The notes: generated by a model from the sequence alone, not told the origin. A DNA stretch of 64,000 bases from Diploscapter coronatus (GCA_964036155.1 OZ038422.1:63883201-63947200), one strand, 5' to 3'. Numbered from the stretch's first letter, positions 50,406 through 64,000 are shown. Translations and numbers: made by a program.

Positions 50406-51033
50406 CTACCATACCGGATTATGGACGTAGGCGTTGCAGGCGTAGCACCAGACACTGAGGTCGCTGAACGAGAGCGTCATGCAGTGGAGTGTTTGCTCGA
50501 AGTGGTTGATTGCGTGCCCGTTCACGTGACGGCTGCACGTCACCTGAATTTTAGGGACGTCATTTTGAGGATTTAGATGGTCTTTTAAAAACTATGATGG
50601 CGTTACTAACAAATTTCGATGATATCACTCTTAAAAATTCGATGGCGTCATTTAGAATTCCAATGGCGGAATTTAAAAATAATAACGGCATCTTACCGTA
50701 TAGCAATTCAGACAGCACCACGGCTCGTTAGCGCTGTTGCAATTCGCGCATCTCGCTTCCTGAACGTTCAACCCTTGTTCAGGAACGGGCTCAACCTAAT
50801 TAAATAAGTAATTAGGACAATTAACTGGGCTAATTATGGCAATTAAATAGTTAATTACCTGCTCCAAATGAGGACACTCGAGCAGTGGAACAACAGGAAA
50901 CAGTACGACCTGATCTTCATTACGATGACCGTTCAGTGAACTTTCTTAATTAGGCAATTAAGCATTTAATTAGGGCAGTTAGAAATAAAAGCTGATTAGG
51001 GTAACTAAGAGTTCATTAATTACCTTGTGCCAT
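50406..51033 (-). CDS. Stand-alone UBP-type zinc finger (HDAC6-like BUZ domain) protein
   Basis: Small protein of 110 residues made almost entirely of one ZnF-UBP domain, the fold that binds the free C-terminus of ubiquitin. Four exons: 51033-51024, 50944-50859, 50795-50697, 50543-50406. The start MAQESSLNGHRNEDQ is followed by LLECPHLEQVEPVPEQGLNV, closely like the region before the zinc finger in HDAC6 orthologues. Zinc ligands are in CPHL, CANC and CLNC, then TCSRHVNGH and a His in the TLHCM segment. The ubiquitin-tail-binding Arg (CSRH) and the W and Y of LSVWCYAC are kept. It ends YVHNPVW. Exon 2 needs an AAG acceptor; a TTTCAG sits 1 nt before the ATG. No deacetylase domain was found in the 2.8 kb upstream. 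It could be a fragment of an HDAC6-type gene with distant exons, but start, stop and splice sites make a complete small gene more likely. Confidence 0.75.
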
Positions 51034-53857
51034 TCTGAAACGTTTCAGAAGTCCTTTTGAACGGCAGAACCTAAAATTAGCAATTTTTGAATGATGATGA
51101 AAAGTTTCGTCATAAGTTTTGTAATTAAATTTTCAAAGTGGTCGAAATTATGCAGATGGTTTTTAGTTTAGCCCTAGAATTTAACACAAAAGGTCAGTTT
51201 TTTCCGTTACCAGCAAGTCTAAATTTGGCGTGATCAGCAAAAAATAAAATTTTGCCTACTCTCTATTTTCGCGATGCTTTTCAAAGTAAGCTTCCAAAAG
51301 ATTTCTTTGATTTTGTTTATTTTAACTCCTTTCTTTCTTTTTCTCTCGTCATTTTTTTATTTTATCTCTTCTCCCCCACAAAATGTTCAAACTCTAGACT
51401 TATTCATGTTTTGTTTCCATAGAAAATTTTACAAAATAGGCTGAGTTTTTAAATTTTTCAGACCCTTTTCTTAAATTTTGATCTCATTTTTGAGATCTGG
51501 ATCGAAATTTCTATTTTTCTTCTGAAAATTCTTAGAAACTACTAAGATTTCTAGAAACTGCCCATTTTAATCAAACGTATTACTAAAGCCTTTCAGCTTT
51601 CGTATCACTGAACTTTAAAATTCACTCCCTACAGCTAACTATAAATTAACTCTCATACCCTATTAACGTCACTTAGTAACGCAACGTGAAGTAATCTATT
51701 TCTATATTCCATGTTAAAAGACAATAGTTAAAAACCGGCCGGTATATTTGTTTTTTTCCAAAAATTTCAATCATAAAATTCCTATCGATACGATGAGAAA
51801 ATCGATGCTCATTTATGGCTAGGCTGATAAAATATTCGGAGAAATAGTACGGGTTTTAGGAGTGTCAGGGAAAAAAGTTTCACTCAAACATCTTGTGCAC
51901 CAGCTTATTCACTAGGTAAACTTTGGCAGAACTGCGAAATAGCATTCGAAAATAAGAGGACTAAAGAAAGAAAGTACAAATAAAGAGGCGAGAAAGCAAG
52001 TGTTTTCCGGAGAGAGGAAAAGATACAAAGAGAGCCGCGCACATGCTTTATTTCATACGCCAGCCGTTTTTCCGTCTTTCTCTCCCCAAATATTTTTAGC
52101 CTGACGGTATTTTCGTTTCACAAAGAATAGGGCTATGTTTCATCGCAATTTCGTCATTTCTCATTTGGAATCAATATTTTCGGCATTCATTATTCATCCT
52201 TTCTTACAGAAAATTAGTATTTTTTTAGTTTTAACAAAATTTAGCCCCTCTTAAAAATTTTTATAGAGAAATGTAACTCTTTCAAAATTTTCATCGAATG
52301 ACTTTTTCGAACTTTCCAAGACTCTTTCAATTTGGTATTTTATCGCTAAATATGATCGATTTTTGAATGTTGGGCAAAAAATTCCCAATCTCAAATTAGC
52401 ATACGTGAGATTGAACTCTAGGACAAAATTGTTGAAGTCATTGCCACCTCATTGCCGCCTGAGCTACGTCGCCAAGCCAGCTGAAACAGGTGTTAAACTC
52501 TGACATAGGTACGTCAAATCACATCAAATTAATCCTACTATCAGGGCTTTAAAAAAGATTCGATTTTTCGAGGATGGGAACGGACCGGGGCTCGGGTCTT
52601 AGCCAAATTGGCTTAAAGCCTGCCCGCTACAGTACAAATTACTGTTTTTCATTGGCTCCCATTTTATTCCTTCTCATTCGCCTCTCGATTCCAACTATAC
52701 TTAGCCTCTTGGGACGAAATATGGAAAAAGTCGTTACCAAATGATTTTTATGAACTCAATATTCTGTCACTGAGCTACAGTCGCTTTATTTTTTCGACGT
52801 CTAAGCTAGATGTGTTGAGGAAAAGAAGAGCGAGAGCGTATGAGAAGCTAGGAAAATGAGAGTCAGAATCAGAATTCGGTGAAAAACGGTACACGATGCC
52901 TTGCAACTCCGCAATTAATTAACTCCCTGAGGAAAGTTTAAATTAGAAGGTTCCCAGAAATGTTTCATATTTTTAATTGGCTCTATCCCTTGAAGATGGC
53001 TACTTTTGCAAATCTCAAAGGGATTCTTTCAAATTTCAGTCCCACTTATTTTTAAGAGATATCCCCCATTCAGGTGCTCTATAATTTTCACGTCGTCAAG
53101 AAATTTTCAAATTCGCCCCTTTCCAAAAAAATTCGGTAAATCAGAAAATCATTTCCTAGCCTTGATAAAATTGTTTTTCCCGATTACGAGGTCTTACCTA
53201 ATAAAAGAAAAATGACAATTTTTATTATAGCCCTTTACGTACCTGCATTTTCTTATTAGAAAGAGTAAAAATAGGGTTTGCTTTTTCAAAGATTTCCTTC
53301 AAACAATTGAAATTCTTGGCAAAAAACCACCTGTTATGCGCATTTTTGCCAAAATGTTCTGTGATATAGCTGTTTCTTTCTCTCTTTCGATTTTTCTTTC
53401 CTTTCCTCTCTCCTCATCTCCTATGCTATTTCCGCCGATACATTACAAATTCCGAGCTTCATACTTCATAAAGCCTAATTGGCTTTAGGTCCATTTTCTT
53501 TCTCTTTTGTTTTCTCTCTCTCTCTCCATCCACTTCACGATCATAGTAAATGAAGAGGGTGGAGAGAAAATAAAGAATTTCGAATAAAGCCCCATTTTCA
53601 AAGCCATTTCCCATATTAGGCATTCTAAAAATGTCCTAAATTCTCATACCTTTTCTTCCGCACTGTAGATACACTGCTTTCAAACTCGAATCTTCGATTT
53701 AAAAGGTCGAATTTTCAAAATGGTTTATTTTTCTAAAGAAAAGTCTTTTTTTTCTGTAGATTTCGCTCAAAATTTTTCATTTTCTAGAAAAAAAAACCTG
53801 AAAATTTTTCTAACTATATCCGAATTTATACTAATTTTGTTAATTTCCAGGTAGCGC
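51034..53857. other. Intergenic region, 2.8 kb
   Basis: Lies between the divergent zinc-finger and TLC-domain genes. It contains a degenerate tRNA-like sequence (52402-52478, minus), a copy of GAAATAGYRYGGG (51841-51853), a GC-rich inverted-repeat patch at about 52548-52630, and CT-rich stretches near 53380-53560. No coding exon recognised. Confidence 0.45.
52402..52478 (-). repeat. Degenerate tRNA-like sequence (possible tRNA-derived SINE)
   Basis: The minus strand reads GGCTTGGCGACGTAGCTCAG at its 5' end; TAGCTCAGGCGGC resembles a pol III A box. GAGTTCAATCTC about 45 nt later resembles a B box. I could not fold a proper acceptor stem or find a normal anticodon arm, so it is not called a functional tRNA gene. 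Confidence 0.45.
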
Positions 53858-55708
53858 ATGAGCGTTCTCTCGGAAATGCAGGGTCAGAGAGTGGCGGACT
53901 GGGAACACGTGGTCGTCGAGCCTGATGGACGGCGGCCGGAACTAGGCTCGTTTTTCAAACATTTTCCAAAGCATCCCCCAAGTTTTTCTATATAACGACC
54001 ACAAAAATTTTCCTGGATAACCCAAAAATTTGTTCCAGAGTTCCCGAATCTGCGCTATTTCGCGACAACGGACTTCATAGTGCCATTCGTGCTGTATTTC
54101 GGCTTTTTTCGACTTTTGTCATGGGCGATCAAAACTTACTTCTGGCAGACGTTCACCGAGTTCAAGTAAAAGCTTTCTCTTTTTTAATTTTTATTTTTGA
54201 AAAATGACTTTTCATATATGCATGCGGCGATTTGTAGAAGAAAACTCTAGCGAGAAATCAGCGAAAACTTGTTCTAAATCGGTGCACTCGCGCAAAAACT
54301 CGATCCATACCTGAGACTTTTAGACGCTACCGCCTACACAACCTATCAGTGTGCCTCGCGCACTCGCTAATCACGGGAGTATGGTGCGCGTGTTTCGTAG
54401 TCACCCACCCGTACGAGATGTTTCATAGCTACGTCTACTATTACGAGCCCTGGGCCGCGCAGATCGCCATACTTTCTGTCGGTATGTATTAGAAAAAAGC
54501 TGATCTTCGCCAAAAATGGAATATTTATCTTTAAAAATTCTAATTTTTTTCATTTTAGAGAACAATTAGAGTAATCTTAAGGTATTTTATTTGCAGCCTA
54601 CTTCCTGCACGATGCTATCGACATGTTGCGCTACGAGTGGTCGAAATGGACGCGAGAACTTCTCCTGCATCATGTCATGACAGGTAGGTTGGGAAATTTG
54701 CAAATCTACACCTTTCATTCATCCATCCATCCATTTCTTGTACTATCCAAGAAGATCTGACGAAGATACAATTTAGCGAGAATGGATCTTGAACCAGTTT
54801 TAACTTTAATGATTTTTTTTTTTTAATTTTAGGCATCTCACTGCTCACTCCATTGCCAAATAGACGATTTTTAATCCCCGTTTATTGGGCGCTACAGATG
54901 GAGATCAACAGGTGAGCAAAATTTTTAAGGTAAATTTGATGTTTTGACAAAATTTGGTGCTAATTTGTAGCATTTTCCTGCACACCCGAACGATCATGCA
55001 GCTGAGTGGCTACAACATCAAATTGCCCGACTTCTACAGAGCCGTCGTATACGCCAATATCTTCAGGTTTGATTTAAAATATGCAGATTGCGTTTATGTT
55101 TTTTAAAGGCGCCAATTTTTAAAGAGCCATTTTTCAAAATATGCTATTTTTTAGCTTCGTCACATGCCGCTTCGTTTCGATGGTCGTGTTTCAGTACTGG
55201 ACGATATGGTACTACGACCACATGAATTGGTAATCATTTTATTACCAAAATACCATGTTTCATATCAAAATATATAAGATAGTTTCCATTTTCTTCACGA
55301 AAAGTTATAGTTTTTGCACCAAATGATACCATTTCAGGTGGTTTGTGTTGATTGGTTGCGGTGGTCCGTTCGCGTTTCACACGATAAACGCCTTCTTGTT
55401 TTTCCGAGTTTTGGCGGCCGACGGTTTTCTGGGAGAAAAGATGAAGTCACGAGCCGCCATAAACAGGTGGGTACCATTTTTGGCTAACAAGAAAGTTGCT
55501 ATTCTCGTGTAAAAAGAATATATATATATATTTTTTTAAATACCATCTTATATCAAAAAAGTGCCATTTCAGAGACGACCAGAAGCTGACCAAAGGCCCA
55601 TCCTTGCTGGAAAAACAACAGAATGGCAACGCCATTACGAATGGACACAAAAATGGTATCCTTGCCACTCCACCCCACTCCCAAAATGGGCGCGTCAAAG
55701 TCGACTAA
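53858..55708 (+). CDS. TLC-domain multi-pass membrane protein, TLCD1/2 (FLD-1) type
   Basis: Polytopic membrane protein of 324 residues with a TRAM-LAG1-CLN8 domain. TLCD1/2 family members, including C. elegans FLD-1, limit polyunsaturated phospholipids and so membrane fluidity. Nine exons: 53858-53945, 54039-54165, 54324-54481, 54597-54683, 54833-54911, 54971-55066, 55155-55229, 55338-55466, 55573-55708. Matches to TLCD1/2 are VCLAHSLITG, VAYFLHDAIDML, ELLLHHVMT, EINSIFLHTRTIMQLSG and a hydrophobic VYANIFSFVTCRFVSMVVFQ helix. The N-terminus (MSVLSEMQGQRVADWEHVVV) and the Gln/Asn-rich tail are cytosolic-looking. The first intron must use a GC donor (CTAG|GCTCGT) to keep frame into EFPNLRYF. 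A TTTCCAG acceptor 7 nt before the ATG suggests a spliced leader. A poly(A) signal is near 55962. Confidence 0.85.
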
Positions 55709-56969
55709 CTACCATCATATTCCCATTTTATACCATTTGGTACCACTATTTTACGGTAGCTGACTGAGATAGGTAAATTTCGAAATACTACACAAAATTG
55801 AGTACGGGTACAATACACTTAGTAGGCGACCTATTGATATGCGCGGTTTTTGCTCTTCAATTCAAATTGGCGTAAAATATACTCCAAGCTAAAAAAATAC
55901 CTGCGCAAAACGCACACCAACGTGACTGATATCATATAGAATTTTAAAGAAATGAGAAAATAATAAATTTTGTGGCCTTACAAAAGTCGACGTGTTTTAT
56001 TACTTGCTTTTCTAGTCGCAAACAGCGATCTCAGAAAAGTCGTACTATAAGTTATAGTATCTTTTGACTTTTTTTTTTTTTGGATTTACAGTACGATTTT
56101 TCATCATTTTTAGATGATTTTTCACTTGTTTTACCGGGTTTCTGTATAGCTTTTGAATTATTTTTATCAAAAATCAAGGGAAAGATTGATCTTTCTGAAA
56201 AAGATGTAGTTTTTGAAGACCAATATATTTCTTGATTTTATCAAAATTTTAAAATATCATATTTACCTCTTTCACCTGTGTTATTTTTTGTCCCCAAGCA
56301 AATGTCGATATATTGATACTAGCCCGTCCCTATCAAAAATGCGTCTTGTGATACCTGAAAACAAACTGTTTCTATTTCTTGATTTTTATTTTTCAAAGAA
56401 ATAATAAAGTTCTTGGAACTTTCCGCTCAAAAATGCACAATTTTACAATGATAAGTTTATTTCGTTCTGAAAAAGTCGATAAAATAGTGGGCGTAGTCAA
56501 AAATAGTAAATCACTCCGCCTAAAAATGGAATATTATACAGCGGAGACTCCCGGATAAAGTAGAAGACCCAGAGAATCTTTTAGAAAAAGAAGAGGTGAC
56601 CTTGCAAAATTTTAACATTTCAGTCCCCGCCTTCTTTTCTATAAAGTCAGATGAAAGAATTGATATCTTGAGTATAGAGCATGTTAAACATGTTAAAGAG
56701 ATTTACTTTTCTCGATCAAGAGATCTTTTCTAAGTAAGAATTAAAAGAGATCAATTTCGCCAAAATAGATCCTTTTAAAATTGATCTCCTTTCATTTCAA
56801 AACACTCGTAGATGAAAATCAATGCAAAAAAGAAAAAAAGATTATGGCTAAAGCTAAAATTCGATAATGCACAACGTGATAAGTTCATAAAGCGGAACGA
56901 AAAATACGCCCTTGAAAAGTGTCACCAGAAAGGCGTCCATGTTTTATGACATCCGTATTTTACCTCGAC
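55709..56969. other. Convergent intergenic region, 1.26 kb
   Basis: 3' flanks of the TLC-domain gene (AATAAA at 55962-55967) and the ING gene. AT-rich. The stretch nearest the ING gene (about 56560-56830) is rich in AAGATC and GATCTT words that also fill the ING introns. No exon seen. Confidence 0.45.
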
Positions 56970-58574
56970 CTAGTCATGACGCTTCTTCTTTTTCTTCACC
57001 AGGTCCTTGCAGTCGTCACAATACCATTCGCCTGAAAAGATAATTTTTAAAATTTAGGAAAAAAGATCAAAATATTTCAGAAAAGATAACATTAAAAAAA
57101 TAAACTGCCTTACCCTTGGGAGACTCAGTCAGACCGACGCATTGGAAGTGGAACCACTCGGTCTTGCACTCCTTGTTGTCACAGGCAACCATTTGACCGA
57201 AGGAAACCTGTAAAGTAAAAAGATCCTTTTTAGGAAAAAATCTTTTAAAAAAGATCAATTTTGAAGGAAGGGTAAAGAATAATTTTCCGAATCTAGTCTT
57301 TCAAAAATATAGAAGAGATAATTGTTAAAATAGATTATTTTAGAAAAGATACCATCTTTAAAATGTATCAAATATTTTTAAAAATAAATAATTTAAAGAG
57401 ATAAACAATTTCCAACCTGATGACAAACACAGTAAATGGGCTCGTTAGGATCGACGGGCATTTCAACGGGGGGAACGGCGTGTTTGAACGCGCTCATGAC
57501 GTCTGAAAATTCAAATTGATCGTTTTATTTTAGATCTTCTTAATGGGGGTCATTTTTTATTTCTTACTTGCCGCCGGGGCCTTCAGGTCGGACTTCTTGG
57601 TCTTCAAGTTGCGAGAGCCCGCTGCGGGTCTGCCTCTGCCGCGGGAAGTTTCTGAATTTTAAAAATTCGAATAAAATCATTTTTCAATTCTATTAAAGTT
57701 TAAAAATACCTGATTTCTTTTTGTTGTCGCTGAGCTTCGAGTGCTGGACGGAGTTGAACTGGGACATTTCCTGAAAAGAGACCTTTTCTTAGAAAGAAAT
57801 AAAAAATTCCGACGAGCTTTTCTAAAAGAGATCAGAAATCTTACCGCATCCATTTCCGTGATGTGTTTGTCGATGAGGTCATACATTTTTTCGGCGATTT
57901 TCACTTTCTTCTCAGCCATCTTTTCGCCTTCTTTGTACATGTCCTGGAAAAAATGAAATTTAAAAAAACAAAAAACCCTTTCAAGAAATAAATCGAAGTT
58001 AATCAGGCTAAATTTAGTATCCAAATGATCTTCATATTCTCCTGATCAACTTGATGCCAAATTTAGTATGGAATAATATGAATAAATTTAAAAATCTAAA
58101 TTTTATTTTAAAAATTGAAAAAAAACCTGAATCTCCTTGTAGAACTTCATTCTGTCGTCCTTGTTAAGCGAGGCGAGTTTGTTTGCATAGGCAAGGGTCT
58201 TTTTCTTGATGCGATCTTGGATATCGATCACCTAAATTTTTCTTAATTTTAATATATTTTTTAAATTTTATCTCGATTTTTATTATTCCTCCAAAATTTT
58301 CTCCCTTCTAAAATCTATTTCAAATATTTCATCAGAAAATAAATATAAAGAGATGTACAGGCTTTTTTTAATAGTCTTTTCAAAGTTTTCTAAAATAAAA
58401 ATTTAAATAATAAACAAATTATATATAAGGGTAATAAAGATTTTAAAAATACGTTTTTTTTTTTTTTTTAATTTAGACCTGAGAATCCAGATCTCGGATT
58501 TCGTCGTTGAACTTGCGAATGGTGGGCGGCAGATGGTCGAGTTTGCTCATATACGCTCTCAGAGACTCGGCCAT
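56970..58574 (-). CDS. ING4/5-type PHD-finger chromatin protein
   Basis: Inhibitor-of-growth family protein, a histone H3K4me3 reader in acetyltransferase complexes. Eight exons: 58574-58479, 58231-58127, 57943-57845, 57770-57710, 57651-57568, 57502-57417, 57207-57114, 57031-56970, giving 228 residues. The N-terminal ING helices run from [18 protein letters not shown] Lys/Arg-rich hinge includes [13 protein letters not shown]. The motif [16 protein letters not shown] leads into the PHD finger, which has the Cys4-His-Cys3 pattern through [23 protein letters not shown]. The tail is polybasic (KKKKKRHD). The motif before the finger is that of ING4/5 rather than ING3. The start is the ATG 3 nt after a TTTTTCCAG acceptor; an upstream candidate exon near 58735-58769 was not used. 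Confidence 0.92.
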
Positions 58575-59189
58575 TTTCTGGAAAAATTTGTACTTTACTT
58601 TTTTCTTCAAAAAATTGAAAAATAGATACGTGATACTGTAGATCTTAAGAAATTTCAAAAATCTACAAAAGAAATCGAAATTTGTGAAATCCAATGAGTT
58701 TCGCAAGATTTTCAAAACGCAAAACATATTGATTTCGAGTAAGTATTTGGTACAGGCTCCCTCGGCCACCTAATGACAAAAGAAATGGGTATTCATTTTA
58801 GAAAATAGTATGGCAAACCGAGAGAAATAAAGGAGAGAACAGTTAGAGAAGGAGAAATAGTATGGGGAATGGAGAGAGAATTAGACGGAGCGAAAGATGT
58901 GTAATCGAATTGAAGAAAGCGACTGCATTTACGCCGTGCTCTCCGAAAATAGTGCCCGTTTATTTAGGCCAGCTTTACGAATTTCCACCTAACCTCTCTA
59001 ATTATCTTTAATTGTCCGACTTAATTGCCCTAATTATCTTCTTCAAAATAGGATCCAAATCACTCCATCATTTCCCATAGAGAATTTAATATTCTTCGTG
59101 ATTTTCTCGATACTTTCTTCGGATTTACTTTATTCATTTTTTGTATTTTAGGTAAACTCTTCTCTCCTTTTCCTGCAAGCAACAAAACG
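58575..59189. other. Divergent promoter region, ING gene and rps-2
   Basis: 615 nt between two outward genes. It contains a GAAATAGYRYGGG copy (58854-58866) in AG-rich context and TTAATTGCCCTAATTA-type words at about 58990-59040. A TTTTAG at 59145-59150 and a CAAG shortly before the rps-2 ATG are possible splice or leader sites. Confidence 0.5.
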
Positions 59190-61050
<1,861 letters not shown>

Positions 61051-62665
61051 AAAGGGATTTAGAGAATATCCGGAAGGGGGATTTCATATATCCGCTTTTA
61101 ATATATCTCTTCTCCAAAGGGGCATACGAAATCAGATATTTGAAATCCCGGATTTTCTATTTCTTTATTTAAAAATCCACGTACTATCTAGCCTATTTTG
61201 TACTTGATGAAATAAGGCTCGGTTTTAACACACTTTTGTTATTTCTTTTCTTGCGAAAATAAAATGTTTGTTGTTGTAAAATGGACTGATTTATTTTTTT
61301 TTTGGAAAAGATTATAGGAAATAGATAAAACCGAGGGAAAAGTCCGGATTTTAAACTAAATTCGGCCCTTAACCCAAAAATATCGAAAGATAGAAAGAAA
61401 TTCACATAGAAAATATCACAATCGAAGAACATTTGGGGAAAAATTTAGAGAAACGGAGAATGTCACAATTTCCCACTTGTTTACAAAAAGCCTAACTAAA
61501 AAATTAAGATTTGGAAAAAAAATCCGGATAAAATTGAGAATGTTTTGTATGAAAACTCGTCCGAAATTGCATCTCATCTGTGTGTTTGGCGAATTTGTGA
61601 AAAGTTACGGTAAAGTTAGCATAAATTTGACTAGAGAAATTAGGAACTACTAATTCAAAAAATGATAAGATTTTTTAGATTCACAGAAATTCATACACAA
61701 GTACGAGTAGTTTGCGAAAATTGAAAAGGGGGCGGAGCTAAAAATGTTCGGCCATACCCCTTTTCCAAAAAATCGCAAGCTTTGAAATGTAAAGGGAGAA
61801 AGGATAGAGCAAATTAGACATATGTTGACACCCAAAAATAAAAAAAAAATCATTTAAAATTTACACAGCTTCAAAAGAAACATACTTTTTTCTAATCAAA
61901 TTCAACTAACAACTTAGCGTTCTTTTTAGATTTTAATTTTCCAGCTAAAATAAGCTCCGCCTATTTTTTATATAGCCAAAGAACACCAAACTGCACATAG
62001 CACTACGCAAAATAATTCGTTAAAATTATTCTTACTTTAATTTTTCGAATAAGGTGAAATAAATATTCGACAGAAAATCATGATCGATTAAAAATTGCAT
62101 TACTTAAAATCATGATTTTCTTTCCCTTATCCTTATAATTTTTATGCTTATAAAAATCTTATTAAAATGAAATGAAATCCTTGTTTTCGTGGAATGGCTA
62201 ATGGTTATCCTTTTCTTTCACTTTACCAAATGGCATAATTTAGTGTAATGACATGACTTCCAAAAGAAAAATTTTAATATCTCAAATTTTCAGTGCCATC
62301 ATTAGAAAATAAAAATGAGCAATATTTTTTCTCAATTGCACTTTCTTCTTAGATGATAAAGTCTGAAAAAGCGAAAATACATATCCCCAGCTTTATCGAA
62401 ATGTCATGCTATTACACCAATTTCCATAAAGTCAATAAACAACTCCTTTCCACTGAATCATGTTTATTAACTGTTGAAAACAACGCGATCTATCGTTTAT
62501 TTTCTTTGCGTAATGCTCTTTCTCCATCGAAAAAAGAAAAAGCACTGCGTTTCTCTTTTTTTCGTTTCCTCTCTTCACCTCGCTTGCCCGAAATTTATCG
62601 CGTTGGTTGTTAATAAATTTGATTTAGTGCCGCCTTTCAAACAAACCACCTTCCCTTGAAATATT
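61051..62665. other. Convergent intergenic region, 1.6 kb
   Basis: 3' flanks of rps-2 and lin-45. Just after the rps-2 stop are two related GGGATTT...ATATCCG words (61054-61072 and 61078-61094). The remainder is AT-rich, without recognisable exons. Confidence 0.45.
61258..61263 (+). terminator. Poly(A) signal of rps-2
   Basis: Canonical AATAAA 208 nt after the stop codon at 61050. Confidence 0.6.
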
Positions 62666-63609
62666 TCACACCAGCGCTCCCAAATGGTGTCGGTGCCTGG
62701 GGTGGAGTGGGTAGTCCGAATCGATGGCACCCATCATCCCGAATGTCACCGGCCTCTTCGAGGTCGCTAAGCAGGGCTCCGATGTAGACCGACTCAGTTT
62801 CGGCAACGAAATCAGGCGGAGAGAGTCCATTATCTGGAGATTTTTCAAATTTATCTTTTAAAGTTCAATTCATTTTTTGCGCTTTTTGAAAGATATAATC
62901 CAGCAGAAATTCACTGTAGCCAATTTTCTCTATTAAACAAAACGTCTAAATCTATAGTAGAACAGAGATTATATTTTTGCTCAACAGAAACCTCTAGCTT
63001 TATTTTTTCATATCTACGAAAACCTATGTCAAAATGACAATAATTCAAATGCTCCCTAAGTCTGTTTGGAAATATCACGAAATAAAAATTTCGAAAAATA
63101 AACAGTTTAAAATTCGCACCTCATTAAACTCGGGTCTCTCCTCTCTCTTATGTTTTATGCACTGCTCGTACAATTCGCGCATCAGTTTGGGGGTGTCCGA
63201 GCGAATTTTCGAGGCGTCGGGTCTCAGATAATTTCTTCCAACCTAAAATATCTTTTTTAGAAAATGCACTTTAAAATTTTTCCCTAATCCAGCCCTTTAA
63301 ATAGAAAAAAGTCATTAGTACAATTTCATATAATACCCCTTTTCTTTAAAAATTTGTAAAGTGCACAATATTTTTCTTTGATAGTTCATAAAATACACTC
63401 CTCTTTCAAAAATTTAAAAATTCTCAAATACACCCCTTGTTTAAAATTCGTAAGATAAAACCGACCATAAACAGAATCTGGTCCCTGGAATTAATGTTCT
63501 GATAGGGCAGGCATCCGGAAAGGACCTCGTACATGCAGATTCCGAAGGCGTAGACGTCGGATTTAGTGGTGTAGGGGTTGTTGTCCTGCATCCGAATTAC
63601 TTCGGGAGC
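62666..63609 (-). CDS. lin-45: Raf serine/threonine kinase, C-terminal part (partial)
   Basis: MAP kinase kinase kinase acting between Ras (LET-60) and MEK (MEK-2). Three 3' exons are in the window: 63609-63466, 63242-63120, 62833-62666, encoding the last 143 residues. They start in the kinase activation segment ([20 protein letters not shown]) and continue through [35 protein letters not shown] and the C-lobe. The 14-3-3 docking motif LSRSTSEP lies in the tail, as in Raf kinases. The first exon here begins right after a TTGCAG acceptor at 63610-63615; the rest of the gene lies past the right edge. The donor after 63466 is GTCGGT, one of several GTCGG donors in the window. Confidence 0.93.
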
Positions 63610-64000
63610 CTGCAATTTCACAACTCAAGAGGTCCTTCATTTTACTAAAAATAGAACATTTCCTCAAAAATCAAAATTTTTGACTTTTTGCATAGGGACC
63701 ACCAAGCCAGGCCCCTTTCATTTGATTCAATAATGACATTAGTTTGAAAGGTCCTCAATTATCGTCGATAATTGCCCAATTAGATTAGTTTTTCATAATC
63801 TAACGGTGCTCACTATACAATTCGATGATGCTTCACGTGGTGGCATTGATTTTTTTTTTCTACAAATCCGCAATAACGGTTTCGTAATTGCGTGTCAAAT
63901 GCAAAACATTGCTGAAAACTGAAAAATGGACTTTTTGAAAGGTACTCTGGATTTTTTGATATACTATCCCTCTATAGCCTGAGTAAAAATTTTGAAAATC
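63610..64000 (-). other. Intron of lin-45 at the window edge
   Basis: 390 nt with no recognisable Raf exon. The exons encoding the catalytic loop and DFG motif must lie to the right of the window. Confidence 0.6.

Noticed and set aside
58735..58769. Upstream exon of the ING gene (AEGACTKYLLE)
   Set aside because: It starts after a good TTAG acceptor but lacks an ATG and an in-phase donor. The ATG at 58574 right after TTTTTCCAG gives the expected ING N-terminus.

Overview
The window looks like nuclear DNA of a rhabditid (Caenorhabditis-like) nematode. The evidence is AT-rich sequence, very short introns with TTTTCAG or TTTTAG acceptors, acceptor-like sites a few bases upstream of start codons (as expected for spliced-leader addition), one gene pair with operon spacing, and recognisable worm orthologues such as EGL-19, LIN-45 and OGDH-1. 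All gene models below were assembled by hand from splice signals, reading phase and recalled protein families. In every multi-exon model kept, the exon phases close exactly.

Layout, left to right. 89-1098 (-) is the 5' part of ogdh-1, continuing off the left edge. 1610-2363 (+) is a weakly supported small gene with two alternative first coding exons. 2474-5271 (-) holds two genes with operon-like spacing, FMC1 upstream and rfc-3 downstream. 5644-7546 (-) and 9654-11849 (+) are head-to-head paralogues encoding secreted His/Tyr/Gly-rich proteins that share a conserved cysteine core and a CVCCAPKR motif; I do not recognise the family. 12704-18216 (-) is rbm-39, with a palindromic MITE in one intron, divergent from fahd-1 (18712-20165, +). 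arf-6 follows (21117-22498, +), then a Ly6/three-finger-like GPI-anchored protein (23704-24325, -) and a secreted protein with two vWA domains (25050-28153, -).

30880-48591 (+) is a complete egl-19-like L-type calcium channel alpha-1 subunit in 44 exons, 1910 residues, with an EEEE selectivity filter, an IQ motif and a C-terminal VTTL. 50406-51033 (-) is a 110-residue stand-alone UBP-type zinc finger protein of the HDAC6 kind. 53858-55708 (+) is a TLCD1/2-type TLC-domain membrane protein. 56970-58574 (-) is an ING4/5-type PHD-finger protein, 59190-61050 (+) is rps-2, and 62666-63609 (-) is the 3' end of the Raf kinase lin-45, continuing off the right edge.

Apart from the FMC1/rfc-3 pair the genes do not form an evident pathway. 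The least explained content is the His-rich CVCCAPKR pair, the lone zinc finger gene, unusual splice sites (GC donors, GTCGG donors, AAG acceptors), foldback elements, and short dispersed motifs in introns and intergenic DNA. No bacterial-type features (CRISPR, prophage, insertion sequences) were seen, and no intact tRNA or rRNA gene was recognised.
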